From an uncultured Clostridia bacterium (GTDB lineage: Bacteria; Bacillota; Clostridia; Christensenellales; Borkfalkiaceae), in the NCBI GenBank assembly GCA_944328665.1, contig CALVHS010000029.1:1-64000 (forward strand): a stretch of DNA of 64,000 nucleotides. The letters are read 5' to 3'. The translations under genes were made by a program, and so were the position numbers. Shown in pieces: positions 1-8,018 of the stretch. The notes beneath the pieces are model-generated. The model was not told the DNA's origin. It worked only from the letters and a program-made list of their open reading frames with translations, and made no database searches. The stretch's first letter is position 1, and every line of letters starts with the position of its first letter.

Positions 1-2
1 GC

Positions 3-137
3 GGCCACAACATGGGCGTCAACGCCGCATGGCAGACAAACGTCATGCCCGCTGCGGGCAACGGCGCCACCTTCGGCATCGGCGATTGCTTCTATATCGG
101 CGCGCTCTACCGCGAAAAACCCGCGGAAGAAGCATAA
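3..137 (+). CDS. C-terminal fragment of an unidentified protein, cut by the window edge
   Basis: An open frame enters from the left edge and ends at TAA 135-137, leaving the last 44 residues. They are rich in Gly, Asn and Ala (GHNMGVNAAW, AAGNGATFG) with an acidic tail (EKPAEEA), and I recognise no family. It lies directly upstream of two sugar ABC permeases, the usual place of the solute-binding lipoprotein, so that is the best positional guess. The visible tail does not prove it; a beta-sandwich sugar-binding or hydrolase protein is equally possible. Confidence 0.55.
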   Translation, partial: GHNMGVNAAWQTNVMPAAGNGATFGIGDCFYIGALYREKPAEEA

Positions 138-224
138 GGGCATCCATGGATGCGGCGGGGCGTTCCCGCCCCGCCGCAAATGTATCGGTACTGATGCGGC
201 AGGATGCCGCAGAGAGGAAACTAC

Positions 225-1166
225 ATGAAATCAACGCAATTTAAGATCAAAGACAGAATGCCCAAGACTTTCCGCAAGGGGATGCCCCTTTTTATCATCT
301 CCATGCTTGCGGTGCCTGTGGCGTGGTTTATCGTATTCTACGTCGTCGTCAACTTCAACTCTATTATTCTGGCGTTCCGCTCCATCGTGGGCGTCTCCTC
401 GGTCGGGACGCCCGTTTACGAATGGGGCTTCGGCAACTTCCTAAAATTTTTTGAAGATTTTGTCCTCGACACGGGCGACGTGCAGATCTCTCTTTGGAAT
501 ACGCTGAAATACTTTGCGCTGAATGTGCTCTGTATCCTGCCGCTTACTTACTTTTTTGCGTATTTTATCTACAAAAAGATCTGGGGACACAAATTTTTCC
601 GTATTTTGTTCTATATGCCCTCGATCCTGTCTGCCGTCACGATGACGACGATCTACAAAAACATCCTCGGCGGGTACGGGCCTATCGACGAATTTTGGAA
701 GGCGCTCACGGGCAATTCCATCCCCGCCTTTTTCACCAGTTACGAACTCGGCACGCCCATCATCATGATCTATCAGGTGTGGGTCGGGTTCGGCGTCAAT
801 ATGATCCTCTATCAGGGCGCCATGGGGCGCATCCCCGAAGAGGTCATCGAGGCGGGCAAACTGGACGGTATCAGCTGGTGGAGGGAGATGTTCCAAGTGG
901 TCACGCCGATGATCTGGGGCACCCTGTCCACGACGCTCATCCTCGCCTTTACGGGGCTGTTCAATTCGAGCGGGCCGATCCTCTTGCTCACCAACGGCGC
1001 TTTTCATACCTCTACCATCAACTTTTTCATCTTCAATCAGGTGTACCGCTATTCCGAATACGCGTATCCGGCGGCGATCGGTCTCTTCTTTACCGTGATC
1101 AGCCTGCCCATCGTCTTCGGCTTCCGCGCCCTGATGAACAAACTCGACCCGAAAGTGGAATACTGA
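225..1166 (+). CDS. Carbohydrate ABC transporter permease, MalF/UgpA-like
   Basis: Inner-membrane subunit of a CUT1-type sugar importer, 313 aa. An N-terminal membrane segment is followed by several more hydrophobic helices. The cytoplasmic EAA loop that docks the ATPase lies near residue 205 (EEVIEAGKLDGISWW, then VVTPMI). The start chosen is ATG 225, preceded by AGAGAGGAAA; an in-frame ATG at 204 has no good ribosome site. The second permease starts 13 bases after its stop, so the two form the usual heterodimer. No ATPase gene is seen nearby, as is common where one shared MsmK-type ATPase serves several importers. The substrate cannot be read from the sequence; the neighbouring glycosidase-like lipoproteins suggest an oligosaccharide. 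Confidence 0.93.
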   Translation: MKSTQFKIKDRMPKTFRKGMPLFIISMLAVPVAWFIVFYVVVNFNSIILAFRSIVGVSSVGTPVYEWGFGNFLKFFEDFVLDTGDVQISLWNTLKYFALNVLCILPLTYFFAYFIYKKIWGHKFFRILFYMPSILSAVTMTTIYKNILGGYGPIDEFWKALTGNSIPAFFTSYELGTPIIMIYQVWVGFGVNMILYQGAMGRIPEEVIEAGKLDGISWWREMFQVVTPMIWGTLSTTLILAFTGLFNSSGPILLLTNGAFHTSTINFFIFNQVYRYSEYAYPAAIGLFFTVISLPIVFGFRALMNKLDPKVEY

Positions 1167-1179
1167 GGGGAGGTCAGGC

Positions 1180-2034
1180 ATGCAGCTGTTAAAATCAAAT
1201 CGTAAGTCACCCGTCTTTTATGTCGTTTTCGTGATCTTTGCGCTGTACGCGCTGTCGCTGATCTTTCCCTTTTTATGGGCGTTCATGACGACGTTCAAGA
1301 CGGAGGGGGAATTTATCAACAACAAGGCATATTTCCCCAAGGTCATAGACTGGACAAACTATATCGACGCGTTCCGCACCCTGTCCGCCAACGATACGAA
1401 CATGTTCGTGATGCTGTTCAACTCCGTTTGGTGGTCTGTGGGCAGCACCGTCCTTGCCGTATGCGCCTCCACGATGAGCGCATACGTCGTCGCAAAGTAT
1501 AAATTCCCCGGCAGGCAGGTCATCTACGGGGTGGCGATCTTCACGATGATGCTCCCCATCGTCGGCGCGATGCCTTCGCAGTATACCGTATACAGCGCGC
1601 TCGGCATCCTCGACAACCCGCTCATGCTCATCGCGACCATCGGCGGGTTCGGCTTCAACTTCTTCGTGCTGTACGGGTTTTTCAAGAGCCTCCCCTGGGA
1701 CTATGTGGAGGCGTCCTTCCTCGACGGCGGCGGGCATTTTTCTACCATGGTGCGCGTCATGCTGCCCATGGCGATGCCGGTCATGACCTCGCTCGCGGTC
1801 GTCGCGTTCATCGGCGTTTGGAACGACTATAATACGCCGATCGTATTTTTGGAAAATTATCCCACACTTGCGTCCGGCCTGTATCTCTATCAAAACGCCA
1901 CGATGCAGCATTCCATCGATATCCCGCTCTTGTTTGCGGGCGTGCTCATGAGCATCATTCCGGTCGTTGCGCTCTTCTGCATCTTCCAGAATTCTATCAT
2001 GAACATCTCTTTCGGCGGCGGACTGAAAGGCTGA
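1180..2034 (+). CDS. Carbohydrate ABC transporter permease, MalG/UgpE-like
   Basis: Second membrane subunit of the sugar importer, 284 aa. It has the typical MalG layout: N-terminal helix (VVFVIFALYALSLIFPFLW), a periplasmic-type loop with a conserved KTEGEF stretch, then five hydrophobic helices. The EAA loop is near residue 174 (YVEASFLDGGG, then MLPMAMP). ATG 1180 is preceded by GGGGAGGT. It pairs with the upstream permease, and a lipoprotein gene follows 13 bases after its stop, so all are probably one transcript. Confidence 0.93.
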   Translation: MQLLKSNRKSPVFYVVFVIFALYALSLIFPFLWAFMTTFKTEGEFINNKAYFPKVIDWTNYIDAFRTLSANDTNMFVMLFNSVWWSVGSTVLAVCASTMSAYVVAKYKFPGRQVIYGVAIFTMMLPIVGAMPSQYTVYSALGILDNPLMLIATIGGFGFNFFVLYGFFKSLPWDYVEASFLDGGGHFSTMVRVMLPMAMPVMTSLAVVAFIGVWNDYNTPIVFLENYPTLASGLYLYQNATMQHSIDIPLLFAGVLMSIIPVVALFCIFQNSIMNISFGGGLKG

Positions 2035-2047
2035 AAAGGAGGAACAT

Positions 2048-3460
2048 ATGAACACATTTGAAAAAGTCTGCGCGATCGCGCTTTCCCTCGCGCTGGCATT
2101 CGGCGTCACCGCCTGCACGACAGGCGAGGAGCCGGGCGGCGGCGGGGAAGGAGGCGGGCTGCCGGAAACGAGCGATTACCCCGTGTTCGACGAACATACG
2201 ATGTGGATCGGCGCGTGGAACAACCCGCCCGCCAACGAACAGGCGTATACCTATCTCGAGGACGGCGGCTTCAACATGGTCTTTACCTGGAACAACAATC
2301 CCCAAGCGCTCTCCGAACATCTGCGCCTCGGCGGCGAGCACGGCGTCAAGATCTATGCCATGCTCAACTCGACGAAGGTGGCGGGCTCCGCCGAGGAGGT
2401 CAACGAAAATTGGCTGGACAGCTATGCCGATTACGAGGGGCTGGGCGGCTTCTGCTACATGGACGAACCGGGGCAGGGCGCCTATGAAGGGCTGGGGCTG
2501 CTCGCGGAAAATCACGAAGAGAACTATTCCGACATCGACTATTACGTCAACCTCTATCCGACGACCTTTTTCGGCGCGAATGCCGAAAACACGGGGCTCA
2601 GCTATGCGGAGTATGTAGAAAAATTCTGCGATACGTGCCTCACGAAATTGGACAAGACCCGCCGCATCCTGAGTTTTGACCACTATTGCATGTCGCTGGG
2701 CGCGAACGGCGGGTATCTGAGCGAGATGTGGCTGGAGACGGTGGAGACGATCGCCCGTTACGGCAAGCAGTACGACGCGATGACGCACGCCTTCTTTTTG
2801 ACCACAAAACACTATGCCTACCTCGCGCAGACGTACGAAAGCCTCCGCTATCAGGCGAACGTATATATGGCGTACGGCATCCAAGGCTTTTCTCACTTCA
2901 CCTATGCGGGCGGCTTCAACGACTATCCCGTCGATCCCGGCACGGGGCTTCCCGTCGGGGACGGCAGGCTGTATTACGATATGGCGCAGCTGAACGGGGA
3001 ACTGCTCGCGTGGGACGATATCTTCCTCTCCTTCGACTGGAAGGAAGTGATGCACGTGACGGGCAGCGATAACCTCGCCCAGTCCGCTTCGTATGCAAAC
3101 CCCGTGCTCTCCTTCGCGCGCGACGCCGTGGACGAGCTGGAGTATGTGACGGAAGTGACCGCGACCAAGGACACGATCATCGGATCCTTCGAGGACGCGG
3201 ACGGCAACATCGGCCTGATGGTCACCAACTTCGACTTCCCCAGCGAGGTGACTGGGCTGGACGACGAAGTCGCCGACGCGCCCGATTTTTCCACGCTGGG
3301 CACGGATGTGGTGACGCTGACCATCCCCGGCGCGAACACGGCGCTGATCGTGCGCAACGGCGAGCTGACGGAAGAACCCGTCACGGACGGAAAGATCGAA
3401 CTCGCCATCGAGCCTTCGGGCGCGGCGTTTGTGATCCCGCTCAACATCAAACAGGCATAA
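2048..3460 (+). CDS. Lipoprotein with TIM-barrel glycosidase-like domain
   Basis: Predicted cell-surface lipoprotein, 470 aa. The signal peptide ends in a lipobox (GVTAC, Cys23), followed by a Gly/Glu-rich linker. The remainder looks like a beta/alpha-barrel glycoside hydrolase of the uncharacterised type often found near sugar transporters. A DEP motif (Asp139-Glu140) lies after a predicted strand and could supply the acid/base. An N-LYP stretch follows (near residue 165) and SFDHY sits at 209-213. The last ~130 residues look like a beta-rich accessory domain. ATG 2048 follows AAAGGAGG. Its place in the importer operon suggests it trims or binds the sugar outside the cell. The family assignment rests on remembered motif order; the substrate is unknown. 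Confidence 0.7.
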   Translation: MNTFEKVCAIALSLALAFGVTACTTGEEPGGGGEGGGLPETSDYPVFDEHTMWIGAWNNPPANEQAYTYLEDGGFNMVFTWNNNPQALSEHLRLGGEHGVKIYAMLNSTKVAGSAEEVNENWLDSYADYEGLGGFCYMDEPGQGAYEGLGLLAENHEENYSDIDYYVNLYPTTFFGANAENTGLSYAEYVEKFCDTCLTKLDKTRRILSFDHYCMSLGANGGYLSEMWLETVETIARYGKQYDAMTHAFFLTTKHYAYLAQTYESLRYQANVYMAYGIQGFSHFTYAGGFNDYPVDPGTGLPVGDGRLYYDMAQLNGELLAWDDIFLSFDWKEVMHVTGSDNLAQSASYANPVLSFARDAVDELEYVTEVTATKDTIIGSFEDADGNIGLMVTNFDFPSEVTGLDDEVADAPDFSTLGTDVVTLTIPGANTALIVRNGELTEEPVTDGKIELAIEPSGAAFVIPLNIKQA

Positions 3461-3470
3461 AAAAACGAGC

Positions 3471-3502
3471 GCCGCCCCTCTTCGTATAGGCAGGGGGGCG
3501 GC
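3471..3502 (+). terminator. GC-rich hairpin between the two lipoprotein genes
   Basis: GCCGCCCC (3471-3478) pairs with GGGGCGGC (3495-3502). Only ATTTG follows, so termination would be partial. It may reduce readthrough into the next lipoprotein or stabilise the upstream mRNA end. Confidence 0.4.
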
Positions 3503-3524
3503 ATTTGCATGGAGGAATGGCCAT

Positions 3525-5156
3525 ATGAAAAGATGTTCTCTCGCCCTCGCGGCGGTGCTCGCGTTTGCGCTGTTTGCGGGCTGCGCTCCGAAGGCGGAAG
3601 AGGAAAAGGAAGAAAAGCAGCACCCGCTCGGCGGGTACGCCGTCGTGTACGCCGAAGGTGACGCCGACGCCGAGTCGGCTGCCGAGGCGATCGCCGCGGA
3701 GGCGGCGGAGGAGGGGCTGACCCTCCCCGTGCGCGCCGATTCGGAAGGCGCCGCCGCGCGCGAGATCCTCGTCGGCGACGTTTCCGGCAGGAGCTACAGC
3801 TATTACACCGGTCGGCTGCACAAGACGGGCGGCTGGGACGTGCGCATGCTGGACGGCAATATCTATCTCACCTCCGATGCCGGCTATGACGACGCCGTCT
3901 CCGCCTTTTGCGGGGCGTTCCTGCGCGCGGAATTTTCGCAGGAGACCTCCGTTTCCTCGGCGGGCGCGTTCCGCATCGGCAGGGCGGAACTTGCGGGCCT
4001 GCCGCTGGGCTGTTTTGACATCGTCTATCCCGAAGGGGACGCCGCCGCGGAGGACGCCGCGGGCGAACTTTCGACATGGTTTGCCGAAAACGCGGGGTAC
4101 GTTCTTCCCGTTTCGGCTTCGGGCGGGCAGGAGAACCCCATGACGATCGAGATCGCCCCGCAGGCGGAATGGGAGGACGCGGAAGCGTGCGCCCTTTCCC
4201 TGCACGCAAACGGCGCCCGCATCCTTTTTGCCGCGTCGGAGACGGAAAAGGCGGTGCGCAGCTTCATCGCGCATTTTTACCGCGGTCAGGAGACGGACGT
4301 CGTCCTCGGCGAAGAAGGGGAGATCGGGTACCGCGTCTGGGAATACCTCGACTCCGATTACGAGACGACGGACGTTTTTGTCCCTTCCGCGGCGCTCGCG
4401 GAGGGGGTCACATGGAGCCGCCGCACGATGACGGACGCGGAGGGCACGCCGCAGAGCGTCTTTGTATTGGAGGCGAAGGCGGGCGGCGGCTGGAAGCTGC
4501 GCGTCGGCACCCATCCCGATTATCAAAAGGGCAGCCCCGTCGTCTCCACCGTCCTGCAGACGGCGGAAGCGTACCGCGCTGCGGGGGAGGACGTCCTCTT
4601 TGCCTGCAACGGCGGGTATTTTAAGATGGCGACGGACAACAAGCCGGAAGGGATCCTCATCCGCGACGGCGAGATGCTGTCCGACGGCTTAGGCGCCCTG
4701 CACCACGACTTTTTCGGCGTGCGGGCGGACGGCTCTTTCGTGATCGGGGAATACGATCTTTTGCAGGAGATCTCCGCCGAGCTGGTGCAGGCGTGCGGCG
4801 GCAGGGGGGTGATCCTGCGGGAAGGCGAGCCGTACGACATCAGCTACACCGAGGGCGGGGACGATCTCGGCATCAACGTCCACCCGCGCACGGCGGTCGG
4901 CTTCCGCGCCAACGGCGATCTGCTGATCGTGGTCGCGGACGGGCGGCAGAGCGGCTATGCGGCGGGGCTCAACCTCGTCGACCTCGCGCAGCTCTTTCAA
5001 GAATTGGGCGCGCAATATGCGCTCAACCTCGACGGCGGCGGCTCTTCGACCTTTGTGACGAAGGAAGAGGGCGCCCTGCGCGTGCAGAATCGGCCGAGCA
5101 ACGCCGGCGGCGCGCTGCGCGCGGTCGGGGACTGCCTCGTCCTGACGGCGGCATAA
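3525..5156 (+). CDS. Lipoprotein with phosphodiester glycosidase (NAGPA) domain
   Basis: Predicted surface lipoprotein, 543 aa, with lipobox LFAGC (Cys20) and a charged linker. The C-terminal ~200 residues carry hallmarks of the phosphodiester glycosidase family (PF09992): NGGYF near residue 362, HPRTAVGF, VVADGRQ and the loop LDGGGSSTF starting near 502. This family, named for the mammalian uncovering enzyme NAGPA, cleaves sugar phosphodiesters; bacterial members are mostly uncharacterised and may act on wall or teichoic acid sugars. Residues 30-330 hold two similar-looking Ala-rich repeats (GGYAVVYAEGDADAES and GCFDIVYPEGDAAAED), probably duplicated substrate-binding modules. ATG 3525 follows GGAGGAATGGCCAT. 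Together with the upstream glycosidase-like gene it suggests a surface glycan-processing pair. Confidence 0.82.
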   Translation: MKRCSLALAAVLAFALFAGCAPKAEEEKEEKQHPLGGYAVVYAEGDADAESAAEAIAAEAAEEGLTLPVRADSEGAAAREILVGDVSGRSYSYYTGRLHKTGGWDVRMLDGNIYLTSDAGYDDAVSAFCGAFLRAEFSQETSVSSAGAFRIGRAELAGLPLGCFDIVYPEGDAAAEDAAGELSTWFAENAGYVLPVSASGGQENPMTIEIAPQAEWEDAEACALSLHANGARILFAASETEKAVRSFIAHFYRGQETDVVLGEEGEIGYRVWEYLDSDYETTDVFVPSAALAEGVTWSRRTMTDAEGTPQSVFVLEAKAGGGWKLRVGTHPDYQKGSPVVSTVLQTAEAYRAAGEDVLFACNGGYFKMATDNKPEGILIRDGEMLSDGLGALHHDFFGVRADGSFVIGEYDLLQEISAELVQACGGRGVILREGEPYDISYTEGGDDLGINVHPRTAVGFRANGDLLIVVADGRQSGYAAGLNLVDLAQLFQELGAQYALNLDGGGSSTFVTKEEGALRVQNRPSNAGGALRAVGDCLVLTAA

Positions 5157-5178
5157 AACATCGATCGAAAAAAGGCAA

Positions 5179-5206
5179 GGGGGGCGCCGCGTATGCGGCG
5201 CCCCCC
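5179..5206. terminator. Bidirectional terminator between convergent genes
   Basis: GGGGGGCGCCGC (5179-5190), loop GTAT, GCGGCGCCCCCC (5195-5206). The A-rich flank AAAAAAGGCAA on the left becomes the U tract for the leftward XRE gene; the right flank is only GTTCGCGTTT. It lies between the end of the NAGPA-type gene and the end of the XRE gene. Confidence 0.7.
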
Positions 5207-5239
5207 GTTCGCGTTTACGATATAGCGCGGGCAGGGCGG

Positions 5240-5542
5240 TCATTCCTCTTCCAAAAGTTCCAGCAAAAGCGCCCGCTTTTTGGCGGGCAGCCTGCGGTAC
5301 GCCAGCAGCAGCCTTCTCTCCTGCGCGGCGACGATCTCCACCTGCTCGTCCTCCATAAAAAATTGCGCCAAAGTGATGCCGAACGCGCCGCAGATATTTT
5401 CCAAGATGTCCAATTTGGGCGGTGTGTTGCGTTCATAGACGGAAGCAAGCGTCGATTGCGGGATCATCGCCTCCGCCGCAAGTTTATAGTCCGTCCACCC
5501 CCGTTCGTTTTTTAATTGTTTGATCCTTTCTATGACGTTCAT
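5240..5542 (-). CDS. XRE-family helix-turn-helix regulator
   Basis: Small DNA-binding regulator of 100 aa. Residues 1-60 form a Cro/CI-type HTH: the helix IERIKQLKNERGW, then DYKLAAEAMIPQSTLASVYE as scaffold and recognition helices, then LDILENICGAFGITLAQFF. The rest is a basic and acidic helical tail (LPAKKRALLLELLEEE) that probably dimerises. Start ATG 5542 is preceded by AAGGAA at good spacing; in-frame upstream codons run into its own promoter region. It is transcribed away from the signal peptidase gene. A near-perfect inverted repeat straddling the -35 of that gene is a plausible operator, which would make it an autoregulator and regulator of the signal peptidase. Confidence 0.88.
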   Translation of the reverse strand: MNVIERIKQLKNERGWTDYKLAAEAMIPQSTLASVYERNTPPKLDILENICGAFGITLAQFFMEDEQVEIVAAQERRLLLAYRRLPAKKRALLLELLEEE

Positions 5543-5561
5543 CTGCATTTCCTTTTTTCTC

Positions 5562-5567
5562 ATTATA
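5562..5567 (-). promoter_or_regulatory. -10 element for the XRE gene
   Basis: TATAAT on the minus strand, about 20 bases upstream of the start codon, giving a very short leader. No good -35 at 16-18 bases is visible, so the gene may be weakly expressed or need an activator. Confidence 0.45.
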
Positions 5568-5592
5568 CAATGAATTTTTTCCGAATATATTT

Positions 5593-5624
5593 CGTAAAAA
5601 CGTTGACAAAATATCGTATTTACG
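5593..5624. promoter_or_regulatory. Inverted repeat, likely XRE operator
   Basis: CGTAAAAACG (5593-5602) and CGTATTTACG (5615-5624) form an inverted repeat with one mismatch and centres 22 bases apart, about two helical turns. They bracket the -35 of the rightward promoter and lie within the divergent control region. Binding by the neighbouring XRE protein is inferred from position only. Confidence 0.45.
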
Positions 5625-5631
5625 TTATAAT
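5603..5631 (+). promoter_or_regulatory. Consensus sigma-A promoter for the signal peptidase gene
   Basis: TTGACA 5603-5608, 17-base spacer, TATAAT 5626-5631: exact consensus at optimal spacing. Transcription would start near 5638, leaving a leader of about 90 bases before the gene. Confidence 0.85.
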
Positions 5632-5729
5632 CATAATGCAGACGTGGCTTACAAAATAAAGTAAACATCATATTTCTGCGCCTGACGGGATTCGGCTGCG
5701 CGCCGCGGCGCATAGGAAGGTTTTGCGGG

Positions 5730-6542
5730 ATGAGTAAAACTCGGCGCACGGGCGATATCATAAGTATAGTGATCATGGCGGTACTTTCCGTCATCTTGAT
5801 TCCGATCCTTGCCGTCAACCTGACGTTGATCATCAAGGGCCGTTTGGACGAGTCGGTCCCGCCCGACGTATTCGGGATCGCGCCGCTCGCCGTCACCACC
5901 GGTTCTATGTCGGGAGACAAGGAGGACAGTTTTAACGAGGGCGCGCTCATCTTCGTGCGCATCCTCGATGAAGAGGGCAAAAACAGCTTGCAGGAAGGGG
6001 ATATCGTCACCTTCCGCACGGAGGACGGCTATGTGACCCACAGGATCGTTTCCGTCACCCGTGACGGGTCGCAAAACGTCACTTCCGTCGTTACCCAAGG
6101 GGACGCGAACAGCGTCACCGACGGCGCCATCCCCATCGAAACGGTGGTGGGGCGCTGCGTGGGCAGCGTGGGCGGCATAGGAAAATTTTCCATTTTCCTG
6201 CAGACGCCCGTCGGCATATTGGTCTTTGTGGGGATCCCCGTACTTCTCTTTATCGCCTATGACATCACGCGCATCACGCTGCAAAACAAGCGCGCGCGTG
6301 AAGAAGAGGGCGCCGAAGAAAAAGACGAGGCGCTTCGGCAGAGAGAGGACGAATTGGAAAGCGCGCGCAGCGAACTGCGCGACAGAGAAGAGGAATTGCG
6401 CCGCCTGCGCGCTCTCGTCGAGGGGGGGAGCGTATCGCCGCAAAACGGCGGACAGGAGGGCAAGGAAGATCGCCAAGACGCGAACGCCGGACCAGGCAGA
6501 ACAGGCGCAGAGGATGGCGACCCTTCCGGATCGAAAGACTAA
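5730..6542 (+). CDS. Signal peptidase I, SipW/ER type, with a coiled-coil tail
   Basis: Membrane serine protease of family S26, 270 aa. Order: N-terminal membrane anchor (residues 10-36), the catalytic serine loop TTGSMSGD with Ser59, GDIVTFR, the THRIVSV box with His104, and TQGDANSV. A Ser-His pair instead of Ser-Lys marks the ER/SipW subtype, which in Bacillus processes biofilm and spore-coat proteins. A second membrane helix (about residues 152-180) is followed by a Glu/Arg heptad coiled coil (about 190-235) and a Gly/Asp/Gln-rich tail, unusual for the family. No TasA-like substrate gene is adjacent. The start is ATG 5730, preceded by GGAAGGTTTTGCGGG. Confidence 0.87.
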   Translation: MSKTRRTGDIISIVIMAVLSVILIPILAVNLTLIIKGRLDESVPPDVFGIAPLAVTTGSMSGDKEDSFNEGALIFVRILDEEGKNSLQEGDIVTFRTEDGYVTHRIVSVTRDGSQNVTSVVTQGDANSVTDGAIPIETVVGRCVGSVGGIGKFSIFLQTPVGILVFVGIPVLLFIAYDITRITLQNKRAREEEGAEEKDEALRQREDELESARSELRDREEELRRLRALVEGGSVSPQNGGQEGKEDRQDANAGPGRTGAEDGDPSGSKD

Positions 6543-6624
6543 AGAAAAATACGAAGTTCTTGCCCCCTCCTTTTCATCACACGCGGTGAAACGGGGGGGG
6601 GTACTCATTTTTAGCGGAAAAGCG

Positions 6625-6660
6625 CTTTCGCGCCAATAAGGCGCGAAAGGAAAGGTTTTT
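6625..6660 (+). terminator. Hairpin with delayed T tract after the signal peptidase gene
   Basis: CTTTCGCGCC (6625-6634), loop AATAA, GGCGCGAAAG (6640-6649), then GAAAGG and TTTTT (6656-6660). The gap before the Ts is longer than usual. Another imperfect hairpin (C-rich 6562-6570 with the G run 6591-6600) precedes it. Confidence 0.5.
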
Positions 6661-6863
6661 CGATACAGCGATCACCGGGGCCGAGTTTGGAGGCGGATCC
6701 GGTCACAGCAAAACCCAAAAGAGGGCAGCGTCCCCCGGTCGCGCGCCGCGCTTCGGCTGTTGCAAAAGTCGGTGCAGCATCAAAAAAACAAGAGAGCAGA
6801 CAGATCGTCGTTTACTAGTAAGTGTCGGTTTATTTTGCGCCCGACACCGTCGGGCGTTTTTTT
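6661..6863 (+). ncRNA. Unassigned possible RNA segment ending in a terminator with an alternative fold
   Basis: This gene-free segment ends in a clear intrinsic terminator. Upstream, GTGTCGG (6822-6828) can pair with CCGACAC (6841-6847), which overlaps the left arm of the terminator, so the two hairpins exclude each other as in attenuators and riboswitch expression platforms. I tried to match tmRNA, RNase P RNA, SRP RNA, 6S RNA, T-box and common riboswitches and found none of their signatures. No coding frame follows on the plus strand before 8947. It could be a stand-alone small RNA or the end of the signal peptidase mRNA. Left end and function are unknown. Confidence 0.3.
6838..6863 (+). 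terminator. Intrinsic terminator
   Basis: CGCCCGAC (6838-6845), loop ACC, GTCGGGCG (6849-6856), followed by seven Ts (6857-6863). Classic form, plus-strand orientation, immediately left of the repeat array. Confidence 0.8.
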
Positions 6864-6875
6864 GTTGTTATATGG

Positions 6876-7368
6876 TTCACGAAATTTCTTTTAAGCTGAT
6901 AAAAGAAATTTCCGTGATGTAAGGGGAAACCCGAACGGTTTTCCCCTCTGCGCGGCATATATAAGGGCACGCCATTTGCATGCCGCGCATTCACCCTTTC
7001 CGTAAGCCAAAGTGTTGGCAAATAGGGGTGCGCTGCGGAAAAGTGCGATTTCCCTTGCGCGAGTAAAAATTTTGAGGCGCCCCCCACAAGGCTTCCCCCC
7101 GGGGGGAAGCTGTCACGAAAACAGGGCTCCCAAAAAGTATCGAAGAACTTTTTGGGAAGAGGAGACGCAGGGAGGAAAGGCGAGGCGGCAAGCAATGCGC
7201 GCCGCCTGCAAAACGACCCTTGCGTCGACGAGATGAGGGGGCATCCTGATTTATCTTCAACAGGGCTCCCAAAAAGTATCGAAGAACTTTTGGGAATCAG
7301 CGCCTCATCCGTCAGCCGCTGCGGGCGGCTGACACCTTCCCCTACGCGGGGAAGGCTATAATAGTGTG
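6876..7368 (+). repeat. Composite repeat, copy A (complete)
   Basis: First of four related units. It opens with a 41-base hairpin (6877-6917). Element X follows (AAGGGGAAACCCGAACGG through TTGCGCGAGT). Element Y then holds a perfect 20-base palindrome (7091-7110), a CCCAAAAAGT/ACTTTTTGGG hairpin and a CTCATCCGTCAGCCGC double-hairpin end, closing with CTATAATAGTG. Within this copy the CCCAAAAAGT hairpin segment occurs twice (7129 and 7270 regions), so it is about 40 bases longer than copy B. No credible gene lies in it. Confidence 0.9.
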
Positions 7369-7822
7369 TTCACGAAATTTCTTTTAAGCTGATAAAAGAA
7401 ATTTCCGTGATTAAAGGGGAAACCCGAACGGCTTTCCCCTCTGCGCGGCATATTTAAGGGCACACCTTTTGCATGCTGCGCATTCACCTCTTCCGTAAGC
7501 CAAAGCATTGGCAAATAGGGGTGCGCTGCGGAAAAGTGCGATTTTCCTTGCGCGAGTAAAAATTTTGAGGCGCCCCCCCCCAAGGCTTCCCCCTCGGGGG
7601 GAAGCTGTCACGAAAACAGGGCTCCCAAAAAGTATCGAAGAACTTTTTGGGAAGAGGAGACGCAGGGAGGAAAGGCGAGGCGGCAAGCAATGCGCGCCGC
7701 CTGCGAAACGTCCCTTGCGTCGACGAGATGAGGGTGCATGCAATTATTAAGATACGCCTCATCCGTCAGCCGCCGCGGGCGGCTGACACCTTCCCCTGCG
7801 CGGGGAAGGCTATAATAGTGTG
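7369..7822 (+). repeat. Composite repeat, copy B (complete)
   Basis: Near-identical to copy A in both elements. It has the same hairpin (7370-7410), the GCTTCCCCCTCGGGGGGAAGC palindrome-like block (7585-7605), one CCCAAAAAGT hairpin and a fully paired GTCAGCCGCC/GGCGGCTGAC followed by CCTTCCCC/GGGGAAGG. It ends with the same CTATAATAGTGTG that precedes copy C. Confidence 0.9.
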
Positions 7823-8018
7823 TTCACGCGATTTGTTTTAAGCTGATAAAACAAATCGCCGTGATGTAAGGGGAAACCCGAACGGTTTTCCCCTCTGCGC
7901 GGCATATTTAAGGGCACGCCATTTGCATGCCGCGCATTCACCTCTTCCGTAAGCCAAAGCATTGGCAAATAGGGGTGCGCTGCGGAAAAGTGCGATTTTC
8001 CTTGCGCGAGTTATAGCG
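7823..8018 (+). repeat. Composite repeat, copy C (element X only)
   Basis: Contains the hairpin (7824-7864) and element X, stopping after TTGCGCGAGT where element Y would begin. The hairpin carries paired changes relative to copies A and B (GCGATTTG with CAAATCGC instead of GAAATTTC with GAAATTTC), so the stem is kept while the sequence differs. Confidence 0.88.

Noticed and set aside
6543-6863. tmRNA, RNase P RNA, SRP RNA or 6S RNA
   Set aside because: None of their conserved sequences (CCA end with T arm, GAGGAAAGTCC, GGAAGGAAGCA, 6S bubble) is present.
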